Below are positions 1-9,947 of a DNA stretch of 57,500 nt, one piece after another; the first letter of the stretch is position 1; each line of letters starts with the position of its first letter. A model generated the notes under the pieces. That model was not told the DNA's origin, did not search any database, and saw only the letters and a program-made list of their open reading frames with translations. The position numbers and the translations under genes were made by a program. Origin of the DNA: Symbiodinium natans (taxonomy: Eukaryota > Sar > Dinophyceae > Suessiales > Symbiodiniaceae); the NCBI GenBank assembly GCA_905221605.1, contig CAJNDS010000214.1:1-57500 (forward strand), read 5' to 3'.

Positions 1-90
1 GTGAAAAAGAGAGAGTTGTCCGCACTTGTGTGAGAGGTCAGGGTTCGTGCTTTCAAGGGAAAAGGTACCAGAGGGACCTTCGGTTTTTCA
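1..90 (+). repeat. 5' LTR of element A, 3' end only
   Basis: This segment is a direct repeat of 9525-9614. It ends ...TTTTTCA, the usual CA end, followed in both copies by CG, so the true end may be base 90 or 92. Roughly 90 of about 370 bp are inside the window. Confidence 0.85.
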
Positions 91-92
91 CG

Positions 93-104
93 TTGTAGCG
101 GAGC
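93..104 (+). promoter_or_regulatory. Primer-binding site of element A
   Basis: TTGTAGCGGAGC directly follows the LTR. It differs at one base from the TGGTAGCGGAGC found at the same place in element B. The reverse complement, GCTCCGCTACCA, reads as a tRNA 3' end with CCA. Copia elements commonly prime from initiator tRNA-Met, whose acceptor stem in other eukaryotes gives very similar sites. The mismatch falls in the CCA-pairing triplet, so priming may be weakened. The tRNA identity is inference. Confidence 0.6.
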
Positions 105-507
105 TTGTGCCTTGTGGTACGAGCCCGTGTATGGTCTTTGGTTGTCTGTCAGGACTCTGTGAGTGCCTGGAGGCAAGTTTGGGTTTGGAGCCCAGACTGC
201 CAGTGGACCGGAATCTCTTGTACTCGGACCGTGTGAGTGAGTACCGGGAAGCCTATCCTGTGAGGAGGCGGATCCGGACTCATCAGGCTTGGAAGCAGTT
301 GGTTCAGCGGCTGTTGAGGCACTTTTGGAGCCCGTGCAAGGTGGTTTGTCTGGAACTGGATTGGTTGTGACCGATCTTGGAGGAATACGGTGCTTGGTAG
401 AGTAGAACTAAGGTTCTTCAGGAGCCTGGACCATCTGGTGTTGGTGAGAGAATTTTCGCCAGAAGACGTTGTGGAGAGACTGCAGGCTGGAGCCGAGTTC
501 AGGAACT

Positions 508-2386
508 ATGTTGAATACATCCCCACGACATACCAGTGGAGCTCATGTGAGGAGTCCAAGAGGTGGACGAGAGCGTGGAAGCTCTGTGCCCATCATGGAT
601 GCTGAGACAAGGCGAAGGGTAGACCCTTTTCCGGGTTTGGGAAATCCCAACCCACTGTGGGTGCAGGTTTGGCACAAGGAAGCCAACCTGTGTATGGCCC
701 AGTGCCCAGAGGTCGAACTCCCGCCAGAAGCCCTCATGGGGTAGCTACTGGAGCACCCCAACAGACAATGGGAGACCCTTCGTTTCCCCCTGGTTTGCCT
801 CAGCAAGCGGTAGGAAGTCCTTCGTTACCACCAGGACTATCCACTGGACCTCCTCAACCTGTGGTGACACCATCACAAACATCACCCTACGTGCAAGGGT
901 TGACGAGACAAGTGCGAGAATTGGAAAGCATGATGCAGCAACTGGTTGTGCAGCAACAGCAGTTTATGCAAACGATGACTTCGTCCATGGTGCAGCAACA
1001 GCAGCAGCATCAGCAGTGGATGATACAGCAGCATCAGCAACAGCAGCCACAGCAACAGCAACAGGTGAATCCCCCTTACCTCAGGATGGTGTTCCTGAGA
1101 ACATGCCCAGTTCTTCTTCGGGATGTCAAGGTGCATCGCCAGTGGGTACTCCTGCGAAGGGGACCCAGCTTTTTCGGATGGCGAGCCCAAGTCCCCCACT
1201 GAGACCTCCACCTCTGGAGCAAGAAAGGGAAAGGGATGTGTTTGCTCGATCGGACAAATGGTTGCCCAGTTTGCCGACCATTGACTTTTCGTCTTGGAAG
1301 GATCGCATCTCTGAAGCTCTTGGATTCTTGACCTGGATGGAGAAGCTGACCAGTTGGGTTGGTTTGGGTTCAGAAGTGTTTCCCAATGAGCTCATGCATG
1401 CGGTGAAGACTCAAGAAGAGTCTCGGCTGAAACAGGATCGACTTACTGTGGAGCAACAGAAGAGGTCGACGAGGCTGATGCACATCCTGCGACAGACTTT
1501 TGCAAATCATGAGAAGAGTTCTCTGATTTTGCAGACATATGTTGAGAGTGAGAGCACTTATCAACAATCTGGTTTTGTGGCTTTGAGATTGCTGGCGAAG
1601 GAGTTTTGCCTGAAGTCGCGAGCTGAATGCCTGTTCTTTCGGTCGCAGCTGGTGAATCAAACCGTGAAAGCACCCAGTATTCCGGAGATCATTCGAAAGA
1701 TTGAGCATGAGTTGAACAAGTACACCAAGCTGCTCAATAGTCTTGATCCCGATGTGCATGCTGGTGGTTTGCAGATCCAAGAAGCGGATTCGGTTATGGT
1801 TTTGCTGCGCAGTTTGCCAGATCGGTGTAGAAGCCATTGCTTGTTGCATGGCGATAGTGAATCGTTTGAAGATCTGAAAAGAGTTGCTCTGAAGTTTGAG
1901 GTGCAACAAAGGGTGTGGTCAGAAGCCCCTGGCACGAAGCTTCAACCTTTTCGAGATCCCAATGAGGGAAAGGGCAACGAAGGAAAACCAAAAGGCAAAG
2001 GAAAGGAACAGAAAGGCAAGCGCGAATCAAGCAAAGGTGCTGGCAAACGAGCTTCAAGCCAGAACAAGAAGGATGTGGAGTGCTATGTGTGTGGTGGAAA
2101 GGGACATTATGCCCGCGATTGCTGGTATAAGGAGGGAGATTCAGGCAAGAAGCCCAATTCCCCCAATGCTAAGGCGAAAGCCAAGGCAAAAGGAGATCCC
2201 AAGAAGAAGCCCGAAAAGGGAAAGCCCAAAGGAAAAGGCAAAGGAAAGGGGAAGACAGTTGCTGAAGTCTCCCAAGAGGGTGAGTCGAGTGACTACCAGC
2301 TAACTGGAGGTGATGGAATGAACCTGAGTCAGAGGCCCGAGTGGAATCTGTGTTGCAACCTCTGGAAGAATTGCTCGATGAAGTGA
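508..2386 (+). CDS. gag: Gag of element A, in three overlapping frames
   Basis: Gag is the capsid and nucleocapsid precursor that packages element RNA in cytoplasmic particles. The likely start is the ATG at 508. The frame opens there, moves to the frame open from 606 (Pro/Gly/Gln-rich, with a long Gln run at about 950-1065), then to the frame used from about 1016 to the TGA at 2384. That last frame holds the helical capsid region and a CCHC zinc knuckle starting at 2081 (CYVCGGKGHYARDC), in a Lys/Gly-rich RNA-binding tail. Both changes are -1. The first spans two slippery heptamers (633-645); the second lies in the CAG/CAA tract and could be a repeat-length indel. This is either a slightly damaged gag or one using frameshifting. 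The 5' limit is the least certain part. Confidence 0.75.
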
Positions 2387-5300
2387 GAAAAGAGTGGATT
2401 CCCCGGAGTACTGATGAGATAGATTGGTCATGGGAAGTTGAGACGAGAGTCCGGATTGCCGAGTTGGAGCATCGGATCTCTACCGATTTATCTCAGATGT
2501 TGCCATCTAAGTCAGTTCGGTCTTTGATGAAACCTCCGATGAATCAAGTCAAAAGCATGGAAAAGGATGATGCAAGCAAATGGTGGTTGATTGACTCAGG
2601 AGCATCGGTGACTGTGATTGCGAAAAGATACTTGGATGAGTTCCAGATCTTGGATCGGAAGGCGTTGGGACCTAATGAGAGGTACTCAGCAGCCAACGAT
2701 ACCCCGGTGAATGTCTTCGAGCGAGTTCGCATCCGAGCCTTGCTGCCTATGTATGAAGGAAAGCAGTATCTTGGTTTGACATCGGTGTGTGTGACTGGAG
2801 TTGTAGCAGATGTGGCTCACAACATCTTGAGCACCGAGCAGATGGTGAATACTGGTTGGGAAGTGAAGTTCACTCGAAGAGAGATTTCGCTGCGACACGA
2901 GAAGAAAGGAGTCATGGGATATGGAGTATCCTGGGCTGGATGTCCTTGGATCTACCTGCAAGGTGATGCTGGAAAGCGAAAGAAAGTAACCTTTGGAAGA
3001 ACTGAGGTTCGACCCATGGATGTGGATGATGGCCAACGACCGATGGAGGTTGATCAGATGCAGTCAGTGCAGTCAATGACCAAGAAAAAGCAAGAAGAAA
3101 TGGAGCTGCATCGGATGCGAGGCCACATTCCTTTTTCGTCCGAATGTCCTCATTGTCGGATGACAAGAGGAACAACCCAGCATCGTCGGACCAAGGATGC
3201 TCAAGACCGACCCGTGGCGTTGCAAGCAGATTTCTGCTTCATCAACCTGGTAACTGGTACTTTTGCGAAAGACCAGCCGACGGCTCCCAACATGAAAGTA
3301 CTGGTCATGACTGAAATGTCAACCAGAATGATTGGATGTCTGTTGGTAGGGACCAATGCTGACAATACCTCCAGCTGGATTCGTTATTGGATGAATGCTT
3401 TCGGACTGGACATTGCAGGGTCTGCTGTACTGTTGAGGACAGACAGCGAGACAGCGGTGAGCGCCCTCATCAAGAGAGCCAATCTGGGGATTAGGATTGT
3501 GACCCAAAGAGCACCTCCGCAGGGACATGAAGCGGTTGGTGGTGTGGAAAGGGCAGTGAGAACACTCAAGGAGTTGTTCAGCACGGTGAGGTTGGATCTA
3601 CGAGCGCAGGGCTTTGACTTGAAAAGAAGTCCTCGAGCGTTTGAGTTTGGTCTGATTTACTGTGCTGCAATGCACAATCACCATGCAGCTGCCTTTGATG
3701 GGAAGAAATCACCCCAGGAGTTGGTACTACAGAGATCCCTCCATGAGTGTGGATCGTCGTTGATAGGTGCTACAGTTCTGGCTGAGCTACCGGATTCGAT
3801 GAAAACCACGGCGCTCTCCCGGTTTGTGGAAGCAGCCTATGTGTACCCTGAAGTTGGTGGCTTGACTCATGTTGTGAGTGCCATGGTGGATGGTTGTCCA
3901 AAACACTTTCGAGCAAAGTCCATCAAGCACATCGTTCCGTTGAAGATTGGGTTGGAGCATTGTCAACATTTGCTCAAGGAGCATGATCCATCGGATACAT
4001 TGGCTCCCCCGATTCTGAAGGAGAAAGAGGATGGTGTGCCCGATCGGATTGAAGGTGAAGCGGACAAGGCCTTTGAGGGCCGAGTGTCTGATGGACCGAC
4101 CACAGACATGAGCAAAGTTGGACCTCCAGCTGCATGGGTGAAGGAACATGGTGGCACAGCGAACTGTCCTGCGTGTGGTCCAAAAAGAGGAAAAGCCAAC
4201 CACAATGCTGAATGCCGAAAACGGTATGATGATTGGTTGAAAGCTCAACGACAACGGTTGGAATCGAAAGAACCAACAGAGGAAACTCCAAAAATGGACC
4301 AGAGAAGCTCAAAGGATGCGGGGGTGATGGAGTCTGGAAGTGAGCCTTCACTCCTGAAACGCCCGAAGATCACCTATGAGAGTCGACCAGATCCCAAGTT
4401 GGAGGAGAAGCAAAGCGTCCCAACACCTGCGACAGAAGTTGTGGATGTTGACATGGAGGATTTTGAGGATCCAAGTTTGCCTTACCAAGGGATTCCAGAT
4501 GAGGCAATGGAACCTGGATACTTCGAAGGAGAAACTCCCGCTGAGGATGAAGCGATCCCAATGGAGGAAGAAAAACCTCAAATGGATGTGGATTCAGTTC
4601 CAAATGAGTCCAGTCGAGTTCCCCGGCGTTTAGAGAGTTTAACTTCAGATGTGAACTCAGTTCCAGATGAGTCCAATCGAGTTCCCCGGCTGATCAATCG
4701 TATTTATTTAGACCCAAGACTCGATGTGCCTCAAGGTCCTATTAAAATGGTAAGCAGTGACGAGAGTCCGAAGTTGGTACATGTGACCAATTCGATTCTG
4801 CTCAACAAGAATAGCACTTTCCCGGAGTCCATGAAGGTGTGTGGATCCCAAGTTTGGCTGGCAAGACCCACGAGTGTTCTGTCTGAGATAGATGGATGTC
4901 CATTAGATGTGGATAAAACAGTGGAAGGCCGGCGAACTGAGCTGCAGAGTATGACTGCTCACAAAGCAGGGAGAGTGGTTGGAGCAGACGAGGCTCAGAA
5001 GTTTGCTCGTCAGCATGGGATAAAGATCATCCCAACCCGATGGGTCATAGGCCCAAAGGTGGTGAATGGCAAGGAAGCTGTGAGAGCTCGGTGTGTGGTG
5101 CAAGACATCGCAAAGGGGAGCACAGCATCATCTTTAGGACTGAGTGCTACGACTCCTTCTTTAGAAGCGTTACGGACGCTTTTGGCCATTGCTTCGGTAG
5201 ATGCTATGGATGTCGCAACTTTGGATGTTAGCACTGCATTCTTGCATTCCCCCCTTCCGAAAGGATCGAAGGCGATTATCCAATTGCCCAAGGATGTTTC

Positions 5301-8300
5301 CGCCTGCAAGGACTATTATGTCCCGGTGTTTATGATTCTGGATCAAGCCATGAATGGTTTGAGAGTTGCCGCCAAAGCTTGGAACTTGAAGCTGGCGACA
5401 GTTGTGAAGAAAGTTGGGTTGAAGCAATGCCCAACGGAACCTTCCGTCTTCGAGGGCACTGTGAGAGGGAAAAGATTCCTCATGTTGTGCTATGTGGACG
5501 ATTTGATTCTGTGTGGCACTAGAGATGCCATTCGGTTGGTGACCGACACCCTGAACGGAGAGTTGAAGATCAAGGAAACGGGTCGAATCACTTCCACTGG
5601 TGGAAAGATCACCTTTTTGGGGCGAGAGATTGAGAGACAAGGGAGTCATCTCAGGATGCGAGTGCCCCCGGCATACTTAGATGCCCTGTTCGAGACAGAG
5701 TTCTGTAAGGACCTGAAGGTGGTTACTGCTCCTCCGGACATCGTGAAAACGGTCGAGAAGGGCAGAGCAAGTGGTTCGGATCCTGAGTTGAGTGACACTG
5801 CAGCTGCGAGGTACAGAGCAGTACTTGGCCGGATTGCATGGTGGGGTCAGTCGAGACCTGACCTGAGTAGGTGGATGTCCATTCTTTCGCAAGGACAGTC
5901 CAAGCCAACAGCATGCTTTGAGCAAGCATTGCGACAAGTGATTAGGTTCCTAAAGGGACAATACCATGCATGGCAGTACTTTGGCCCTGATGGGAATGTA
6001 CCGGACAGTGGGCCGGCGCAGCTGGAAGTGTATGCGGATGCCAGTTGGGCACCCCAAGCGTCGTTAGGACGAAGATCTGTGTCGGGCATAGCCATCTTTT
6101 ATAGAGGATGCCTGATCAAGGGAATCTCTCGAGTTCAAGGGTGTGTATCGCTGAGTTCTTGTGAAGCCGAGTTGAGAGCCATCTTGACTGCGGTACAGGA
6201 GAGTGAGGGACTTGCGACTTTGATCGGTCAGTTGGCCGAGTCAGATGTCACGATCCGATTGCACACTGACAGTTCCTCAGCGAGAGCGGTTTTGCTAAAC
6301 CGTGGGTTGAGTAGGCGAGTTCGCCACTTAGACATCGCTGTCTGCTATCTTCAGGAGCGGATACAGGAAGCTCAGACCTTGAAGGTCATTTGGTGCCCGA
6401 CAGCGGGAATGATCGCTGACGTTCTTACAAAGTGCTTGAGTCAAGTGACATTCTGTCAGCACCAGCAAGCTATGGGTATATACCCTGGTGAAGATGTGCA
6501 GCAGGTGTGGAGGATCTGTGGAATCCGACCAAGGGTTGGAGTTCAGGCATGCCAGTGTGCCGAGGCAACTGGATGCAGTGTGGAGCAAGTTGGATCGTTG
6601 AAAAGTGTGAAAAAGTGTGGTGAAGTTTTTGAAAATTTCCACCTTAGAAGTCCCGAAACCCTTCGTGAAGACTCTTCCCCTGAGGTTCAAGAAATGGATT
6701 TATGGTCCAACCGCAAAAGCTTTGGTTCAAGCACCACGGAAGCTAGCCCTAGCCTGGAGCCTGTACCTTTGGTGAAGGACAGGAAAATGGCAGCTGAAGA
6801 CAGCAGGAAGGGTGAGCAGGGTGCTGAGATGAAAAGCCCCTTTTGGTGTAAGGTTTGCAAATGGTTGTTCAGATCCGAGCATGCTGCCGGGTTGAGCTGG
6901 GATGAAAGTGGCAAGCCCAAGTGCGAAAAGTGCAAACAGACTGTGACAGTCTCTGGCACGGATGCAAGCCATGCATTCCATCTCCGAGAGGCAGAGAAGG
7001 AGCGCCGAGCTGCTGGAAAAAGGGGTGATAAAGGTGAAAGCCGAGGCTCAGGCCAAGCTGCACCGAAACCCAAGGCCATGCCGAAGGTGATTGAACGGAT
7101 GGTCGACGTGTTTCCGGAGCTGGCGGATCCAGAGCCGCCGAAGTGGTTCGGTGATGTGTCATGGAGTATCTGCCGGCGCGGAACTCCAGTGGATGAGCTA
7201 GAGCTCAAGGACGTGGTAGGCACGCTATCCGACAAGGATATGTTGCGCTATCAAAGCTCATACGAGAAGCTGGTGAAGCCCATCCAGGAGGTGTGTGAGC
7301 TACAGGAGAAACCCACGAAGATCTTCGGAATCTTGGATGTCCGTGGACAGATTGGTGGCAAGGCCATCATCTGGGAGATGGCAGTGAATGAAGGAGGACT
7401 GTACATGGAAGTACCGCCGGGAACGTGTGGCCTGGCGATGTTGAGCTTCGTGAGGTACTTGAAGAGAAAAGGGATAGTCCCTGTTTTGCTTCTGGGTGAG
7501 CACCAGGACCTCGGAGTCTTGCGGATGGTGGATCTGTTGTGCATGCTACCCATTTTGGGAGCAGAGAGGATCATGGAGGATGAAGCTGAGAGCTCGTACT
7601 ATCCCCCATGGGTGTTGCGCTGGAAGAGAAGTGCAAAGGAAGGATCCTTGGTGTTTAAGGAACTGGTGGAGCGAGTGCGAGTGATTTCGATGTTGTCGTG
7701 TGATACACTTCGGATTCACGAGCCGGAGCTGAGGGAGAGACCAGTCCCCAAGTGGTCGTTTGTGGCCTACAGCCACTACAGATCCGTGATGGAGTCTGTT
7801 GCAGGATTCTTGGAGGACCTGGAGAAAAAGAAAGAGGAGATCACCGACACGCAGAGGGCGGCAAGCTGGAAGAAGGTGGTTGCGAGTGAGACTCGAAGCG
7901 GTGTTGTGTGGATCTGCAAGTGTAAGTGGCACTTGCCGACCGACTATGTGGTGAGGTTCAACTTGACGTTGCCTGCCGACATGTGGCAGCAAGCCTTTGG
8001 GATCATGGGTGAGAATATTGGGAAACTCGAGAAGGAGGAAAAGGACCTGAAGCGGATCCTCAAGGCTGCAGCGGAACAGCAAGACCGAGAGTTCGAGGAA
8101 GCTGAGCGAAAGCGCAAGCGCATCGCCGACCTGTCAGCTGCCGAGGAAGAAGCTGCTAAGAGAGCAAAGCTGGAAGGCGAAGCGGTTCGCTCGCCTGTGT
8201 CAGTTGTACCATCTGAGTTGGATGCAGCAGCTATCGCGCAGATTGCTGAGCGTGTGAAGGCAAGCTTTAGTGTTGCCGATTTGGAGCTGATGTTGGAAGA

Positions 8301-8502
8301 GAAGAAGAGAAAGGTTGGAGACCAGCCAACTGAGAGGCCTGCGGAGACGCCAGCTGAGCCTAGCCGATCTTCGCAGGATGTGATGATGGAAACGAGGACG
8401 GCTGAGTTGGCGGAGATGAAGGAAGCCGCCAAGGAGCGCCGCGCCAAGTTGATGGAGTCAACTGGAGCTGGCGAGAAGAAGGGCGAAGAGGATGAAGAAT
8501 GA
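2341..8502 (+). CDS. pol: Copia Pol polyprotein with long C-terminal extension, element A
   Basis: One uninterrupted frame of 2053 codons, open from 2314, overlaps the end of gag in the -1 frame. Counting from 2341: aspartic protease DSGA at D85; integrase zinc site H257, H262, C269, C272; integrase catalytic triad D297, D368, E403 (D,D35E spacing); reverse transcriptase YVDD at 1051-1054; RNase H D1233, E1275, D1310, D1360 (IADVLTK). This is the copia order and all listed catalytic residues are present. After RNase H, about 690 further residues are not typical of copia. They include a zinc-ribbon-like CX2C pair (C1503, C1506, C1528, C1531), a region without recognised motifs, and a charged coiled-coil tail. 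Translation probably depends on a -1 frameshift or reinitiation, but no classical slippery site is visible in the gag-pol overlap. Confidence 0.93.
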   Translation: MESVLQPLEELLDEVRKEWIPRSTDEIDWSWEVETRVRIAELEHRISTDLSQMLPSKSVRSLMKPPMNQVKSMEKDDASKWWLIDSGASVTVIAKRYLDEFQILDRKALGPNERYSAANDTPVNVFERVRIRALLPMYEGKQYLGLTSVCVTGVVADVAHNILSTEQMVNTGWEVKFTRREISLRHEKKGVMGYGVSWAGCPWIYLQGDAGKRKKVTFGRTEVRPMDVDDGQRPMEVDQMQSVQSMTKKKQEEMELHRMRGHIPFSSECPHCRMTRGTTQHRRTKDAQDRPVALQADFCFINLVTGTFAKDQPTAPNMKVLVMTEMSTRMIGCLLVGTNADNTSSWIRYWMNAFGLDIAGSAVLLRTDSETAVSALIKRANLGIRIVTQRAPPQGHEAVGGVERAVRTLKELFSTVRLDLRAQGFDLKRSPRAFEFGLIYCAAMHNHHAAAFDGKKSPQELVLQRSLHECGSSLIGATVLAELPDSMKTTALSRFVEAAYVYPEVGGLTHVVSAMVDGCPKHFRAKSIKHIVPLKIGLEHCQHLLKEHDPSDTLAPPILKEKEDGVPDRIEGEADKAFEGRVSDGPTTDMSKVGPPAAWVKEHGGTANCPACGPKRGKANHNAECRKRYDDWLKAQRQRLESKEPTEETPKMDQRSSKDAGVMESGSEPSLLKRPKITYESRPDPKLEEKQSVPTPATEVVDVDMEDFEDPSLPYQGIPDEAMEPGYFEGETPAEDEAIPMEEEKPQMDVDSVPNESSRVPRRLESLTSDVNSVPDESNRVPRLINRIYLDPRLDVPQGPIKMVSSDESPKLVHVTNSILLNKNSTFPESMKVCGSQVWLARPTSVLSEIDGCPLDVDKTVEGRRTELQSMTAHKAGRVVGADEAQKFARQHGIKIIPTRWVIGPKVVNGKEAVRARCVVQDIAKGSTASSLGLSATTPSLEALRTLLAIASVDAMDVATLDVSTAFLHSPLPKGSKAIIQLPKDVSACKDYYVPVFMILDQAMNGLRVAAKAWNLKLATVVKKVGLKQCPTEPSVFEGTVRGKRFLMLCYVDDLILCGTRDAIRLVTDTLNGELKIKETGRITSTGGKITFLGREIERQGSHLRMRVPPAYLDALFETEFCKDLKVVTAPPDIVKTVEKGRASGSDPELSDTAAARYRAVLGRIAWWGQSRPDLSRWMSILSQGQSKPTACFEQALRQVIRFLKGQYHAWQYFGPDGNVPDSGPAQLEVYADASWAPQASLGRRSVSGIAIFYRGCLIKGISRVQGCVSLSSCEAELRAILTAVQESEGLATLIGQLAESDVTIRLHTDSSSARAVLLNRGLSRRVRHLDIAVCYLQERIQEAQTLKVIWCPTAGMIADVLTKCLSQVTFCQHQQAMGIYPGEDVQQVWRICGIRPRVGVQACQCAEATGCSVEQVGSLKSVKKCGEVFENFHLRSPETLREDSSPEVQEMDLWSNRKSFGSSTTEASPSLEPVPLVKDRKMAAEDSRKGEQGAEMKSPFWCKVCKWLFRSEHAAGLSWDESGKPKCEKCKQTVTVSGTDASHAFHLREAEKERRAAGKRGDKGESRGSGQAAPKPKAMPKVIERMVDVFPELADPEPPKWFGDVSWSICRRGTPVDELELKDVVGTLSDKDMLRYQSSYEKLVKPIQEVCELQEKPTKIFGILDVRGQIGGKAIIWEMAVNEGGLYMEVPPGTCGLAMLSFVRYLKRKGIVPVLLLGEHQDLGVLRMVDLLCMLPILGAERIMEDEAESSYYPPWVLRWKRSAKEGSLVFKELVERVRVISMLSCDTLRIHEPELRERPVPKWSFVAYSHYRSVMESVAGFLEDLEKKKEEITDTQRAASWKKVVASETRSGVVWICKCKWHLPTDYVVRFNLTLPADMWQQAFGIMGENIGKLEKEEKDLKRILKAAAEQQDREFEEAERKRKRIADLSAAEEEAAKRAKLEGEAVRSPVSVVPSELDAAAIAQIAERVKASFSVADLELMLEEKKRKVGDQPTERPAETPAEPSRSSQDVMMETRTAELAEMKEAAKERRAKLMESTGAGEKKGEEDEE

Positions 8503-9242
8503 ACTGAGATGCTAAGTGATCTCAGTGGTTGGGTGGGTGAGTGAAACCCGCAGCCATTTTTTTTTGGAAGCCATGGCCGCGTTGCCGCCATGGAGCGCCC
8601 GCGATTTTTCTGGTTAGTGTGAGCCCTTGTTTCAGTGCATGAGAAGTTTGCAAAGAGGAGGCAAAATGATGATGAAACTCAACGAGGGACTCTATAGCCC
8701 CTTCTGCAAGGCGTCTGATTGCCACCTCTGAAGACGTTTTTGGCTGATGGTACGCTGGAAGAAGCGAAACTATGAAGCCAATCTTTTCTTGAAGGATCAG
8801 CTAGCCGATGCTAGTTGGTGAGTTTGGTGACCTGGAAGATGCGAGACTGAGGAGGAGTACCACGACAAGGTCGAGTGCTGAGTGGGAAACATCTGAAGCT
8901 TGCATTAATTCGTTTTCACGTGTTTGTCACCACGAACTCTTGGATTCGTTCCAAGACAACCCTGCCCCAGTGCAGGTGGATGCAAGTTTAATTCGTTTTT
9001 CACGTGTTTGGACAACGAACTCTTGGGTTACCAGTGATGTGGACCCAGGACAACCTGCCTGATGGTGGGATCTTGCATGAGTTTTAAGTTTGATGTCAGA
9101 GATCGACTGGTGTGTTGTTTGTTTCGTTTGGTGGCGAGTACGCACCAAGGGAATGTGGCCAGGGCATCCCCTTAGTGTTGAAGTGCCGAGCTGGGCTTGG
9201 ACTTCAGATCTTTGACATGAACCCTCAGCAAAATGCGGGGGG
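8503..9242 (+). other. 3' noncoding region of element A
   Basis: No convincing frame is seen between the pol stop and the 3' LTR. The stretch contains an imperfect internal duplication: a unit with TTCGTTTTCACGTGTTTG and CACGAACTCTTGG at about 8908-8944 is repeated as TTCGTTTTTCACGTGTTTGG and ACGAACTCTTGG at about 8993-9026. Confidence 0.6.
9235..9242 (+). promoter_or_regulatory. Polypurine tract of element A
   Basis: A GCGGGGGG run ends directly before a TG that fits the LTR start. Element B has the same arrangement (GGCGGGG then TG). A second purine block (GGAAGA, to 9249) follows, so the LTR could instead start at 9251. Confidence 0.55.
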
Positions 9243-9614
9243 TGGAAGATTGTGGCTGATCAGTGATGTTTTTGTCATGTTTTGGATCAGCTTGTATAGG
9301 TTTGTTTTGCTTCGGAGTGATTGGGAATCCGTGTGATCCCATCCTCGATGGTTTATGCCTCGTTGATTTCCAAGGAAATCATACGAGTGTGTTTTTGCCC
9401 AATACGCTATTTAAAGTGAGTGTGCAGTGTGTAGGAACTTCGTTCTGAAGCTGAGTTTAAGCTCACAAGAGAGAATTCGTTTAGTTTGTGCACTTCGTGA
9501 CTTTTGGCTCAAGTGGCTCTGACTGTGAAAAAGAGAGAGCTGTCCGCACTTGTGTGAGAGGTCAGGGTTCGTGCTTTCAAGGGAAAAGGTACCAGAGGGA
9601 CCTTCGGTTTTTCA
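9243..9614 (+). repeat. 3' LTR of element A
   Basis: The segment starts TGGAAGATTG after the purine tract and ends TTTTTCA; its last 90 bases match the first 90 of the window. The start is set by the TG rule and by analogy with element B, and may be off by 8 bases. A spliced-leader-like remnant lies at 9502-9513, which would make about 9243-9501 the U3 region. Confidence 0.75.
9502..9513 (+). other. Spliced-leader remnant in the LTR
   Basis: TTTTGGCTCAAG equals the last 12 bases of the conserved 22-nt dinoflagellate trans-spliced leader. The bases just before it (TCGTGAC) also resemble the leader if two one-base gaps are allowed. It lies 101 bp before the LTR end, where the RNA 5' end would be expected. 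Reverse transcription of a trans-spliced element RNA would leave such a trace. A chance match of 12 bases cannot be fully excluded. Confidence 0.55.
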
Positions 9615-9616
9615 CG

Positions 9617-9825
9617 CACGTGAGCTTTAGGACACGGAAACATCAGTCTCTAGAAGCAGCAACCGCTTTACGGGCAGAACATGAAAGTTGCGCGAATGTG
9701 ACTGACAAGTCCTTTCAACTTATAGACTTCTAGACCGTTATAGCAATTGTAGCTATTATGGCTCTGTTAAGCTGAGCCTGTAAAGGGGCCCACATTCGGG
9801 AATTCGGGAAATAATTCACTTCTCC
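9617..9825 (-). repeat. Dispersed repeat, copy broken by element A
   Basis: The sequence directly after the 3' LTR (GTGAGCTTTAGGACACGG through AATAATTCACTTCTCC) is the inverted counterpart of 26024-26376. Identity is high in blocks, with two insertions in the other copy. It marks the genomic target into which element A inserted. No coding content recognised. Confidence 0.8.
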
Positions 9826-9947
9826 AATGGGCGAACTGGACCAAGATGCCTTTGCAAGCGTCCCCATGCCTGTGAGAAGGATCAGTTGTGAGAGGCGTGC
9901 AGGACCTGCTTGAAGCCCATTATATGTCCCAGTGAACTTGTGCAGGA

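Larger units (their letters stand above)
1..9614 (+). mobile_element. Ty1/copia LTR retrotransposon, element A (left end outside window)
   Basis: Bases 1-90 recur at 9525-9614 with one mismatch (base 16 is T, its partner C), which makes them the 3' ends of the two LTRs. Between them lie a primer-binding site, gag with a CCHC knuckle, a pol in the order protease, integrase, reverse transcriptase, RNase H (the Ty1/copia order), and a purine-rich tract before the 3' LTR. The 5' part of the left LTR lies before the window, so total length and target duplication cannot be read. The near-identical LTR ends and the fully open 2053-codon pol suggest a fairly recent insertion, although gag needs frame changes. 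The element inserted into a dispersed repeat whose other copy is at 26024-26376. Confidence 0.93.

Noticed and set aside
9503-9520. tRNA A-box-like TGGCTCAAGTGG
   Set aside because: No B box or cloverleaf follows; the spliced-leader remnant explains the bases better.
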